Assembly: GCA_017744515.1 (NCBI GenBank)
Contig: JAGIBF010000050.1
Coordinates: 1 to 60,326, forward strand
Reading direction: 5' to 3'
Length of the DNA: 60,326 nt
DNA from: Niastella sp.
GTDB taxonomy: Bacteria; Bacteroidota; Bacteroidia; Chitinophagales; Chitinophagaceae
The notes below the pieces were generated by a model, which searched no databases, was not told the origin of the DNA, and was given only the letters and a program-made list of their open reading frames with translations. The translations under genes were made by a program, and so were the position numbers. Every line of letters starts with the position of its first letter. The stretch's first letter is position 1. This document shows, one piece after another, positions 27,350 to 35,379 of this stretch.

Positions 27350-27715
27350 ATGCAAGTTCAATTAACCGATGCCGATGTTCAACGATTGGCCCTTGTGAAA
27401 GAAACGATCCTTAAAAACCTGCGGTATCATTACACCATCCCCACACTGGCACAAACTGCAGGCATTAATGAATTCAAACTAAAAACAGGATTTAAAGCCC
27501 TCTACGGACAACCCGTTTTCGATTTCCTGACAGAGCAGCGAATGAAAATGGCCATGGAACTCATGGAAAGCAACAATTACTCCATTGGAGAAATTGCCCA
27601 CCGCTGTGGCTATAACCACCCTACTAATTTCTGTGCGGCCTTCCGCCGCCGTTATCATATCCGGCCTTCCGACTACCGTAGAAATGTATCCGATTCTGTG
27701 CGAAGCGCTATTTAA
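27350..27715 (+). CDS. Short AraC-family DNA-binding protein (HTH domain only)
   Basis: A 121-aa protein consisting of the AraC double HTH domain: IPTLAQTAGINEFKLKTGFKAL, then IGEIAHRCGYNHPTNFCAAFRRRY and the ending HIRPSDYR. There is no ligand-binding domain. It is related in layout to the bare AraC protein at 17954-18310 but distinctly diverged. A perfect terminator follows. Target genes cannot be told from the sequence; the nearest are the small exported gene and the susCD locus. Confidence 0.88.
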   Translation: MQVQLTDADVQRLALVKETILKNLRYHYTIPTLAQTAGINEFKLKTGFKALYGQPVFDFLTEQRMKMAMELMESNNYSIGEIAHRCGYNHPTNFCAAFRRRYHIRPSDYRRNVSDSVRSAI

Positions 27716-27760
27716 ACCATCCGGCACCATACAAACAGTCCAATTTGCCCTAACAAACAA

Positions 27761-27782
27761 AAAGGGGGCGAAAGCCCCCTTT
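27761..27782 (+). terminator. Rho-independent terminator after the short AraC gene
   Basis: Perfect 9-base stem AAAGGGGGC / GCCCCCTTT with a GAAA tetraloop, 46 bases after the stop at 27715. Confidence 0.8.
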
Positions 27783-27862
27783 GCTATAACAGAGTTTATA
27801 AGCCCTTGATATGAGTTTGAAAACATTGCTCTCTTTTGTCATTCGAATGGTATTCCCTCTTC

Positions 27863-27917
27863 TGTCATTTCGAACGGAGCGAAAGCGGAGTGAGAAATCT
27901 GCTATCGAAGCAAACGC
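27863..27917 (+). repeat. Interspersed repeat, GTCATTTCGAAC family, copy 1
   Basis: A 55-base unit reading TGTCATTTCGAACGGAGCG, then AAAGCGGAGTGAGAAATCTG, then CTATCGAAGCAAACGC. It matches 33394-33448 with few differences. It lies just beyond the 3' end of the Hint-domain gene. Confidence 0.75.
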
Positions 27918-27932
27918 GCTCGGAGCGCGTCG

Positions 27933-28919
27933 CTACTTTTGCAATACCATCACATCATTCATCATAAACGTACTGCCGCCATCTGCCACGATATTGTACA
28001 CAGGCTGAAGTCCACCGGCTGATTCAGATTGGTGCCACACTTTGAAAGCGCGGTAAGTACCTGTCGCTTTATCGAGACAAAGGATCTCATCACCCGTCCT
28101 GATCTCGCCCATCTTCTTTTCACCACTTTGTGTCAGCACAGGGTGGTTGGGAGTAGCCTGCAACACTTTGCCGGAGAGCGCCACTTCCGTGCCTGCTGCA
28201 GTGATGGTTTCCTGTGCAGCCAGCAGCGTGAGGCGGGTGATCGCATAGTTCTTCGGCGCGTGACTGGTAAGTTCCTTCACCGTCACCACTTTGTTTTGTT
28301 GGGTGGCGGGATCTACTGTGATGATGCGGTCACCGGGACGGATGGACGCCAGCTCACGCGTACCGCCATCGGCCATGCTCACCTGCATAGTGCCGGGGAA
28401 GCAGATATCGGTACCGTAGGTGCCTGCCTCTTTGCTGATGTCTTTGCCGGCGTTGGCAGCTTTGTACAGCTGGAAGCCAAACTCCTTTGATAATACATAC
28501 GACAACTTCAGTACGAAGTTGGCTTCCTGTTTATCGATGGCATGGATATCTTCGAAATACTTTTCCCATACTTTGGGACCGGCGGTGAAGTGAGGCATGC
28601 AGGCTTTGTAGAGCGTGCCCTTTTCGTTGGTGTAAAACACCATGATGCCGAGGTCTTGCATGCCTTCTTTGGCGATGAGTTTATAGATGTCGATACGTTT
28701 CTTTTTACCATCATCGCCCGTAATGAAGTAAGGCTTGCGGCTTTCGTATCGGTCGAGCACGTAGGTATTTTCAAATTTCACATACGTATCATTATCCAGG
28801 TCTTTAACGATGAAGCCCTTGGCTTTCTCATAATCTTCAACCGTCAAAGTCCTTTTCTCCTGTCCAAAAGATACCAATACAGACGATGCAAGTGCAATAG
28901 AAAGAATAAACTGTTTCAT
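27933..28919 (-). CDS. Exported protein with C-terminal Hint (Hedgehog/intein) domain
   Basis: A 328-aa protein from the ATG at 28919 (MKQFILSIALASSVLVSFGQ, a Sec signal). Residues 21-170 are an unrecognised N-terminal domain. From Cys173 the sequence follows the Hint fold: CFPGTMQV, then IRPGDRIITVD, then TPNH (Thr256-His259, the TxxH motif of block B), then EIRTGDEILCLD, then PVYNIVADGGSTFMMND. In inteins and Hedgehog proteins the Cys and TxxH drive an N-S acyl shift. The C-terminal His-Asn of splicing inteins is missing (the protein ends MVLQK), so it could self-cleave like Hedgehog or bacterial intein-like domains but should not splice. Confidence 0.8.
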   Translation of the reverse strand: MKQFILSIALASSVLVSFGQEKRTLTVEDYEKAKGFIVKDLDNDTYVKFENTYVLDRYESRKPYFITGDDGKKKRIDIYKLIAKEGMQDLGIMVFYTNEKGTLYKACMPHFTAGPKVWEKYFEDIHAIDKQEANFVLKLSYVLSKEFGFQLYKAANAGKDISKEAGTYGTDICFPGTMQVSMADGGTRELASIRPGDRIITVDPATQQNKVVTVKELTSHAPKNYAITRLTLLAAQETITAAGTEVALSGKVLQATPNHPVLTQSGEKKMGEIRTGDEILCLDKATGTYRAFKVWHQSESAGGLQPVYNIVADGGSTFMMNDVMVLQK

Positions 28920-29321
28920 TAATGTTGATAAGTTAATATGTTGAAAAGTTGATAGGGTAGTGCTTATCCACTGCCACACCTGTATTCTCATAGCCCCTCA
29001 AGTACGTTATTACACCAGCGAGGCAAGAAGCCTCTAACAAGCAATGGCTGTTACTCCAAAGTGTCTGGTCGCTTATAACAAGTAAAGAATGTTACAACTA
29101 AAGCGTCTTGCTGCCAAAAACAAATAATCAAAGCAAACACCCGAAGTGGCTGGTTGCTTGTAATAAGTAAAGCATGTTACACTTTGGAGAGGCGTTGGCC
29201 AGTCAGGCCGCGCGGAGCGATCGGGCCTGACTTGATTTTTCTTTGGTTACTTTCTTTGCATCAAGGCAAAGAAAGTGACAAAAAGCCCAGCGTGCCACGC
29301 AAAAAAGTAAAGCAAAAAAGC
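28920..29321. other. Intergenic repeat-rich region
   Basis: No gene is seen. It holds the first copy of the 137-base repeat (29143-29279) and, at about 29056-29098, an extra partial unit matching its first 38 bases (AAGTGTCTGGTCGCTTATAA). GTTGATAAGTTAATATGTTG near 28925 belongs to another short repeat type also seen near 35190, 35340 and 49625. Confidence 0.6.
29143..29279 (+). repeat. 137-base dispersed repeat with two stem-loops, copy 1
   Basis: It carries GTCAGGCC / GGCCTGAC and GTTACTTTCTTTG / CAAAGAAAGTGAC, two adjacent hairpins. Copy 2 is at 34354-34488 in the same orientation; the right-hand halves are nearly identical. Confidence 0.85.
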
Positions 29322-30497
29322 TTAAGATATCTCTCTAAAAGCCTTCGCAAACTCCTGCATCTCCTCCATAGTCCCAAGACTGATCCTACACCAGTCTTTC
29401 CCCGCAAACCGCCAGGTACGGATGCTCACCCCTCTCTTCACCATCTCCATGCCAAACTTAGACGCCTCCATCTTAATAGGAAACATCACAAAGTTGGCAG
29501 ACGAAGGGATCCAGGTGTAGCCTTCCTTCTCCAGCACTTCATAGAGGAATTTTTTAGAAGCCATGGTCTTGGCTTTGGCGTCGTTCAGGAATTCCATATC
29601 GTTATAGCTGGCATAGGCAGCCTGTAAAGAAGTAGCGGAAATACACATGCCAGCGTTGGTGTACCGGTTCATAGATTGAACGGTAGCAGCAGGCCCAACG
29701 GCATAACCTACACGCAGACCGGCAAAGCCGTAGAGTTTGGAGAAGGTGCGGGCGATGATCACGTTCTGGCCTTTGCGTACGGCCTCCATCATGGAAGCAC
29801 CTTTGGGATCATCGAGGTAGTCGATATAAGCTTCATCAATGAAGATGGGCACTTTGGTGGATACGCGCTCACAGAAAGCTTTCAGTTCCGCAGTATCGAG
29901 CACCGTAGCCGTGGGGTTATTGGGATTACAGAGATAAACCAGTTTGGTGTCGGCGCCAATGGCTTTCTCCATCGCTTTTAAGTCGAGTTTGTAATCGGCA
30001 GTAAGGGGCACCCTTACGATGTTGGCTTTGAACTGCGCGGCCTTTTCAGGGAGGTCCTGGTAGGAAGGATCACCTGTGATGATGCTGCCACCTTCTTTAC
30101 TGAAGTACAGCGCGGCGGCCAGCAGCAGGGGAGAGGAGCCCGCACCCATGATGATCTGGTTGGCTTGTACACCTTCAAATTCAGCGATCTTGGTTATCAG
30201 TTCGCGGCTGAACATAAAAGGATAGCGATAGCTGTCGGTGATGGCGTCCTGGATGGCCTTCTTGGCTTTGGGCGAAGGGCCGAAAGGATTTTCGTTGGCG
30301 GAAAGCCTTGCCTTGATATCCGGAGGTGCGGAGAGGATCACCGATTCATCGGTTTCCCAGGTGCGTAGTGCGTCGAACACTTCAGCAGGAGGAGAAGGTT
30401 GTGTTTTGTTGGCTAAGGCAGCTGGGATCAAACCCATGCCACCGGCGAGCAGAGCACCGGTTTTCAGCAGTTGGCGGCGGTTGATGAACGTACTCAT
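29322..30497 (-). CDS. Tat-signal class I/II aminotransferase (histidinol-phosphate aminotransferase-like)
   Basis: A 391-aa protein with an N-terminal twin-arginine signal (NRRQLLKTGALLAGG, residues 6-20), followed by a complete fold-type I PLP aminotransferase of the HisC-like group. Landmarks are SANENPFGPSP at 67-77, NPNNPTA from 191, Asp221 in FIDEAY and the PLP lysine Lys254 in TFSKLYGFAGLRVGYA. The C-terminal Arg region is RISLGTM. Such enzymes use amino acids or histidinol phosphate with 2-oxoglutarate; a Tat signal implies export of the folded, cofactor-loaded enzyme. It lies 235 bases downstream of a Tat-signal flavin amine oxidase on the same strand, which suggests linked amino-acid or amine chemistry in the periplasm. 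Confidence 0.9.
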   Translation of the reverse strand: MSTFINRRQLLKTGALLAGGMGLIPAALANKTQPSPPAEVFDALRTWETDESVILSAPPDIKARLSANENPFGPSPKAKKAIQDAITDSYRYPFMFSRELITKIAEFEGVQANQIIMGAGSSPLLLAAALYFSKEGGSIITGDPSYQDLPEKAAQFKANIVRVPLTADYKLDLKAMEKAIGADTKLVYLCNPNNPTATVLDTAELKAFCERVSTKVPIFIDEAYIDYLDDPKGASMMEAVRKGQNVIIARTFSKLYGFAGLRVGYAVGPAATVQSMNRYTNAGMCISATSLQAAYASYNDMEFLNDAKAKTMASKKFLYEVLEKEGYTWIPSSANFVMFPIKMEASKFGMEMVKRGVSIRTWRFAGKDWCRISLGTMEEMQEFAKAFREIS

Positions 30498-30547
30498 AAT
30501 TGTTAGTTTTGTTTACTTCTTAAATGGTTTACTATCTGATCTACTTT

Positions 30548-30570
30548 GTCACCCTGAGCTTGTCGAAGGG
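30548..30570 (+). repeat. TGAGCTTGTCGAAG-type repeat
   Basis: A full 23-base unit ending GAAGGG, in the 235-base gap between the aminotransferase and amine oxidase genes. Further short direct repeats follow it (CACGTCTCACGTTTCACCTC, near 30590). Confidence 0.7.
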
Positions 30571-30732
30571 TTGTCGACGGAGCGTGAACCCACGTCTCAC
30601 GTTTCACCTCTCACGTCTCACATCCCACAGGGCGCAGCAATCAGTGCTTTGATATGGCAAGAAGTATATATTGTTTGTTCAAAGTGCGAAGCGCGGCAGC
30701 AATCCTACATCCTACATCTTACATCCGAAATC

Positions 30733-32349
30733 CTATCTCGGGTAGGCAAGCCGTTGTTCCGAAAGCCGTCCATGAATGGCGGTAGCAACCTGCCGCGCAG
30801 ATTCAAAAGCGCCGGCCATCCAGGAATTCAGGTAGGTGGTGTGTTCTCCGGCAAAATATACGTTTTTATCCGGAGTCAGCAAAGCTTTATAGCTGGTTTG
30901 TCGGTCCTCGCTGCTATAAAGTGCCCAACCACCCAGGTTGTACTGGGTTTTGTGCCAGCTCACGGAGAAGCTGCGCTCAAATTCCTGGTCGTATTGCGGA
31001 TGGATGAGCTTTCCCTTTTGCAGCGCCAGCTGTTCGCGCTGGGCAAAAGAGAGGTCGCCCACTACCCTGGCTTTGTCATTGAAATTATAATAACCAATGA
31101 GCATCCCTTTTTTACCGAGATAATCATTGGAGGGATAGAAGATCTGCGTCAGCTCGTTATTGGTATGCGTAATGCCGCCGTAGATGTTTTCATCCTCTTC
31201 CCAGAAGCGGCGTTTGAACTGCAAACCGATCTTACCTGTCTTGATATAATTGGCATAGTCGATAGCGCGGCTCACGTTGGAAGAGAAGTTATGATCCACA
31301 TTGCTCAACACCGGCAGCGGGATGGTGCAGATGCAGAGATCGCCGGTAATACTTTTCTCACCGGCAGCCGATTTATACTTCACTTCCACACCCTTGTCGG
31401 TATTGCGAACGGTAGTCACCACGGCATTGAATACGACAGGATTGAGGAGTTTCTTTTCAAACGCTTTGGCGATCATGTCCATGCCACCGACGGCCTGGAA
31501 TAGCGGAGTTTGCAATTCATAAGTATACTCTGCTACATTATAGAAGTCGGGGTCCAGTAAGCCCGAGCTCACGATGGCAGATAAAGTATGGGGATCGGCC
31601 ACGCGCCCGGCCTTCTCGCCCACACCGGGCGGCTCGATATAGCCACGGCGGGCGGAAGCTTTGTACAGTTTGTCGAGGTCCAGACCGCCCTCTGCGCGCA
31701 GGTATTCTACTACCTTTTGCGCATCTTCTTTGGTGAGGTGCGTATCCACTTTGTCGCTGTCTACGGCTTTGGCCAGCAGTTCACTGAGGTGGCCGCGCAT
31801 ATCATTGTGCACTTCCCGTACCCGCACTTTTTTATTACTGAGCGGGCCTTTGCCTTCACTGAAGTAATAAGCCGATTCGTTGACATTATTATAGACTTGC
31901 AAAGGCACGTTGAGCTCTTTGCAGTAGTGTAAGCTGATCTGGTGGTGATGGGGGATGCGGGAAGGGCCGGCATTGAAGTAAAGCCCTTCATCGAAGGCGG
32001 CCTTTTGTTCCGGTGCGCCCGTTTCAGTGTGCGTCGATCCTTTGCGGATGCTCCAGCACCGGCCACCGGCGCGGTTGCGGGCTTCGAGGATAGTGCAGCG
32101 GTAACCCTGTTTTTGCAATTCGTAGGCGGCGGTCAGTCCGGCCAGTCCGGCGCCTAATATAATAATATGTTCACCTTTGGCATTGCCCGGCAGGTTGAAA
32201 GCGTGGGCGGGGGCATCCTTCAAAAGACCCAGCGCCATCATGGCTGGGTACGCGCCACCAGCCAGCTTGCTGCTGTGTTGCAGAAATTTTCTCCGTGAGA
32301 TCTGGTTCAAATGATAAAAAATATTAATCGTTGACGAAACTGCTTTCAA
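30733..32349 (-). CDS. Tat-signal flavin amine oxidase (monoamine/L-amino-acid oxidase family)
   Basis: A 538-aa protein with a twin-arginine motif SRRKFL at residues 18-23 and a hydrophobic stretch after it. The FAD-binding Rossmann start is IILGAGLAGLTAAYELQKQG (about 62-82), then EARNRAGGRCWS. The C-terminal FAD-contact region VYFAGEHTTYLNSWMAGAFE lies near 500-520. The family oxidises amines or L-amino acids to imines with H2O2 release. The N-terminus before the Tat motif is slightly long, so the start could be a few codons later. It is probably cotranscribed with the Tat-signal aminotransferase downstream. Confidence 0.9.
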   Translation of the reverse strand: MKAVSSTINIFYHLNQISRRKFLQHSSKLAGGAYPAMMALGLLKDAPAHAFNLPGNAKGEHIIILGAGLAGLTAAYELQKQGYRCTILEARNRAGGRCWSIRKGSTHTETGAPEQKAAFDEGLYFNAGPSRIPHHHQISLHYCKELNVPLQVYNNVNESAYYFSEGKGPLSNKKVRVREVHNDMRGHLSELLAKAVDSDKVDTHLTKEDAQKVVEYLRAEGGLDLDKLYKASARRGYIEPPGVGEKAGRVADPHTLSAIVSSGLLDPDFYNVAEYTYELQTPLFQAVGGMDMIAKAFEKKLLNPVVFNAVVTTVRNTDKGVEVKYKSAAGEKSITGDLCICTIPLPVLSNVDHNFSSNVSRAIDYANYIKTGKIGLQFKRRFWEEDENIYGGITHTNNELTQIFYPSNDYLGKKGMLIGYYNFNDKARVVGDLSFAQREQLALQKGKLIHPQYDQEFERSFSVSWHKTQYNLGGWALYSSEDRQTSYKALLTPDKNVYFAGEHTTYLNSWMAGAFESARQVATAIHGRLSEQRLAYPR

Positions 32350-32430
32350 TTTAGAATTTTTGCCTCAACCAACCGCAGGAATATAGATGAACGTTAAAAT
32401 GATATGATTTTTGGATAAGATTTGTGCGGA

Positions 32431-33273
32431 TTATAAAAACTCCACAACCTGCCTGGTAACCTTATTATCCCGATAAATCCCCCGGTGCCCCAACCCATGA
32501 GTAATGACAAACGAAAGGTTGCTATGCCCGTCATCACGCACTTTAAGCGCATCCGCCAGCGGCGTCAGTTCATCCTGCTCATCATGCACCCACAACACCT
32601 GCGCACGCACCTGCTGCATAGCGCGGCGGATAGAATAATGCGAAGGCCAATAACCCGACCGGTCGAAGATCAGCTGGTCAAAAGCCGTCCGCACTTCCGG
32701 ACGCAGATCGAGAAACCGGAAGAAGGTATCTATCGCAGTAGTCGTTTCTGTCGCAGGAGCGATCAGCGCTACGCGCGTATCATCATCATGCGGAATACTT
32801 TCTATGAAGTGCATGAGCGCAAGGCCACCGAGTGAGTGCGCCATAAAGCTTTGGATGGGTCCATACTGCCGGTGTATCTCCTGGAGTGTGCGCACGTACA
32901 GCGGCAGGGTGATCAGTTTACCACCTGAGCTGCCGTGAGCGGGCGCATCGAAAGCCAGTACCTCATAACCTTTGCGGGTGAGGGGAGTAATATAGCGGTC
33001 GAAGTTTTTGGCGGTGGATTCGAAGCCGTGAACGATGAGCACTTTGTGTGGTTGAGGATGGTTCCAGCGGTGACCACGGATGGTGGCGCCGTCGAGGGAG
33101 AAGGAGAGCTGTTCACCACGTTCAAAGACGGGTGGTGTCTTTTTCTTTGGTTTGCGGAAGGGGGTACAGAAGATGTCAAATGCTTTGCCGGCAGCCCGTT
33201 TGGTCGAGAGCACGGAGAGCATATTGAGTTTGGCCCGGATATAATTGACAGCTACTTTTTGCGCAAAGGTCAT
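32431..33273 (-). CDS. Alpha/beta hydrolase
   Basis: A 280-aa protein from the ATG at 33273 (MTFAQKVAVNYIRAKLNML). The frame is open to 33357, but the extra residues come from the repeats lying there. Fold landmarks are KVLIVHGFESTAKN (oxyanion turn), the nucleophile Ser in MAHSLGGLAL, the acid in DEQDELTPL and the His in GLGHRGIY. No signal peptide, so it is cytosolic. The substrate is unknown; it is probably an esterase-type enzyme or a serine aminopeptidase-like hydrolase. Confidence 0.85.
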   Translation of the reverse strand: MTFAQKVAVNYIRAKLNMLSVLSTKRAAGKAFDIFCTPFRKPKKKTPPVFERGEQLSFSLDGATIRGHRWNHPQPHKVLIVHGFESTAKNFDRYITPLTRKGYEVLAFDAPAHGSSGGKLITLPLYVRTLQEIHRQYGPIQSFMAHSLGGLALMHFIESIPHDDDTRVALIAPATETTTAIDTFFRFLDLRPEVRTAFDQLIFDRSGYWPSHYSIRRAMQQVRAQVLWVHDEQDELTPLADALKVRDDGHSNLSFVITHGLGHRGIYRDNKVTRQVVEFL

Positions 33274-33303
33274 GCAGCAAGTTAAAACACTTGGTGTATA
33301 TAA

Positions 33304-33448
33304 CACTGTCCCTTCGAACGCAGCTCTCTCTTTTCTGTCCTTTCGAATGAAGCTCACCCTTTTCTGTCATTTCAAACGGAGCTCACCCTTTTCTGTCATT
33401 TCGAACGAAGCGATAGCGGAGTGAGAAATCTGCTGTCGAAGCAAACGC
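33304..33448 (+). repeat. GTCATTTCGAAC-family repeat cluster, copy 2
   Basis: Three partial units (CTTTCGAATGAAGCTCACCC and similar) lead into a full 55-base unit at 33394-33448 that matches 27863-27917. The cluster fills the gap between the divergent hydrolase and DUF2520 genes. Confidence 0.75.
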
Positions 33449-33483
33449 CTCTTTTCCTTAGCTTGCATCATCAATTAAAAAAT

Positions 33484-34263
33484 ATGCGGGTTGTATTGAT
33501 CGGCACAGGCAATGTTGCCACGGTATTGGGCAGGAAGATCAGCGGGGCTGGACATGAAGTGGTACAAGTATACGGACGGGACACTGCACATGCCAAAGCA
33601 TTGGCAGAGCACCTGCAGGCTGCGTACACCACCAACATCGAACAACTCGATAGCGACGCCGGCATCTACATCATTGCGGTGGCAGATACAGCGATCCCCA
33701 CGGTAGCGGCAGCCTTAAAAGTAAAAGATAAACTGGTAGTACATACAGCTGGATCAGTGTCCAAAGAAGTGCTGAAAGCCAGCAGTAGCCGTTATGGCAT
33801 TTTCTACCCCCTGCAAAGCCTGCGGAAAGAAATGCAGCACCTGCCGGATATTCCCTTGCTCGTCGATGCAAACAACACGGATGATCTTTCACTGTTACAG
33901 GATTTTGCAGGAAGCGTAGTTGCACAGGTGCAAATCGCCAGCGATGAGCAGCGGTTGAAGTTGCATGTAGCGGCGGTGGTGGTGAGCAATTTCACCAATC
34001 ACCTGTATGCATTGGCCGAGCAGTATTGTAAAAAGGAGCAGGCCGACTTCCGCTTATTACATCCCCTCATCCGGGAAGTGGCCGACCGCCTGCAATACAT
34101 ATCACCGCAGGAAGCGCAAACAGGCCCCGCCATACGGAATGATACCACTACCATTCAAAAACACCTGGAGTTACTGGAAAGCCACGGCAACATCAAAGAC
34201 CTCTACGCCTGGTTCACGAAGAGCATTCAAATGCAAGTTCGGGCTGCGAGCGACGAGCTGTGA
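33484..34263 (+). CDS. Rossmann-fold / DUF2520 protein (ProC-like NAD(P)-binding)
   Basis: A 259-aa protein from the ATG at 33484 (MRVVLIGTGNVATVLG); an upstream GTG start would add repeat-derived residues. The N-terminal NAD(P)-binding fold (GTGNVA, YGRD) spans about 1-125. A C-terminal helical domain of the DUF2520 type carries YPLQSLR, LHVAAVVVSNFTNHLYALAE and GPAIRNDTTTIQKHL. This family resembles pyrroline-5-carboxylate and F420-dependent reductases, but the reaction is unknown. Conserved in Bacteroidota. Confidence 0.85.
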   Translation: MRVVLIGTGNVATVLGRKISGAGHEVVQVYGRDTAHAKALAEHLQAAYTTNIEQLDSDAGIYIIAVADTAIPTVAAALKVKDKLVVHTAGSVSKEVLKASSSRYGIFYPLQSLRKEMQHLPDIPLLVDANNTDDLSLLQDFAGSVVAQVQIASDEQRLKLHVAAVVVSNFTNHLYALAEQYCKKEQADFRLLHPLIREVADRLQYISPQEAQTGPAIRNDTTTIQKHLELLESHGNIKDLYAWFTKSIQMQVRAASDEL

Positions 34264-34592
34264 ACCATCTCAAACCAACGTATGTCCGATAAAAAATACG
34301 TTGTTAAGTATGAAGTGTCTGACTGCCAACAACCAGTAATCAAAGCTACAGTTGAAGTGTCTGGGTGCTTATAATAAGTGAAGTATGTTACATCTGGAGA
34401 GGCGTGGCCCGTCAGGCCGCCCGGAGGGATCGGGCCTGACTTGATTTTTCTTTGGTTACTTTCTTTGCATCAAGGCAAAGAAAGTAACAACATCGTAGGG
34501 CGATGCAAAAGCCCAAAGCCTGTGATCAGGAGAATGAAATTAAAAGTAAAGAAAGCGACAAAAGCTGCTATTGAAACAAGCGAGAATATCGC
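34264..34592. other. Intergenic repeat-bearing region
   Basis: 329 bases with no gene. It contains the second copy of the 135-137-base repeat and a short related unit (AAGTGTCTGACTGCC) at about 34314. Confidence 0.55.
34354..34488 (+). repeat. 135-base dispersed repeat with two stem-loops, copy 2
   Basis: Direct copy of 29143-29279. Here the second hairpin is perfect (GTTACTTTCTTTG / CAAAGAAAGTAAC), and the first keeps GTCAGGCC / GGCCTGAC with compensating loop changes (CGCGGAGCGATC becomes CCCGGAGGGATC). Confidence 0.85.
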
Positions 34593-35150
34593 TTACGGCT
34601 CGTAACTCTTCTTCGCTTTTTTCTTCCTGGCAGGATATTCCCCCAGATAACGCTCCTTAATAATATTCATGTGGTGCGCTACGTGACCGGCGCACACAAA
34701 GCCCAGTCCGGCAACACTCATGGGGTTGTTGTTGGCAGTACCACCTGCCATCAGTTGATCTTCATCGAGGGAAGCAAAAAACAGTTCAGTGGAGGTGCGC
34801 AGGGCTATGAACTCATCTACGAGGTCACTCCAGCTCCGTTTGGGCGCCTTGGCGGTGATGGCCCATACATTCTCATCGAAGCCGGGCAGGAGGGTGGGGT
34901 CCTTGCGGGAAAAGTGCAGGGCACGGAACACGAACACCCTTTCCGCATCTACAATGTGCTGCAGTAATTCCTTGATCGTCCACTTGCCTTCTGCATAAGC
35001 ATAGTTGATCTTCTTTTTCGGGATGTTCTTCAGCAGCTTGCGAAAACGCCTGGTGTTTTTCCGCAGGGCTTCTTCCAGGTTGTTTTCAGTAATGGCGTTG
35101 ATATAGCCTTTGAAGGAGGCTGGCACCAAAACGTTTTTCCGGCTCAACAT
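34593..35150 (-). CDS. DinB-like superfamily protein
   Basis: A 185-aa four-helix-bundle protein. Features typical of DinB/YfiT-like proteins are WTIKELLQHIVDAERVF (first metal-binding His) and GHVAHHMNIIKERYL near the C-terminus (second His group). The very C-terminus is basic (ARKKKAKKSYEP). Some members are thiol transferases that use bacillithiol. A bacillithiol gene (bshC) lies elsewhere in the window, so bacillithiol dependence is possible but unproven. Confidence 0.82.
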   Translation of the reverse strand: MLSRKNVLVPASFKGYINAITENNLEEALRKNTRRFRKLLKNIPKKKINYAYAEGKWTIKELLQHIVDAERVFVFRALHFSRKDPTLLPGFDENVWAITAKAPKRSWSDLVDEFIALRTSTELFFASLDEDQLMAGGTANNNPMSVAGLGFVCAGHVAHHMNIIKERYLGEYPARKKKAKKSYEP

Positions 35151-35229
35151 ATGAAAGTTGTTTAGCTAAAGCTATTGAAAAGAGTTGAGAAGTTGAAATG
35201 TTGACAGGTTGAAAAGGGGATAAATCGCT

Positions 35230-35252
35230 GTCACGCTGAGCTTGTCGAAGCG
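35230..35252 (+). repeat. TGAGCTTGTCGAAG-type repeat
   Basis: GTCACGC variant of the 23-base unit, ending GAAGCG, as in the susC-susD array. Near it, GAAATGTTGACAGGTTGAAA (35194) and its inverse at about 35339 are another short repeat type. Confidence 0.65.
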
Positions 35253-35262
35253 CTTAATAAAA

Positions 35263-35292
35263 AAGCGTTTACCAATTTACTGGTAAACGCTT
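35263..35292 (-). terminator. Rho-independent terminator after the S8 protease gene
   Basis: Perfect 12-base stem AAGCGTTTACCA / TGGTAAACGCTT with a 6-base loop, followed on the - strand by TTTTTATT. It lies 88 bases beyond the protease stop codon. Confidence 0.8.
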
Positions 35293-35379
35293 TCAAATAT
35301 TTGATTTCATTGATCAGGGTGCTAAACGAGCCTTCCCCTTTCAACTTATTAACCTATCAACTTTTCAACCTGACTCAAC

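Noticed and set aside
33274..33357. Longer N-terminus for the alpha/beta hydrolase
   Set aside because: The added codons lie in the dispersed repeat cluster.
29143..34488. Block 29.1-34.5 kb as a composite transposon
   Set aside because: The bracketing repeats are only about 136 bases, encode no transposase, and no target duplications are seen.
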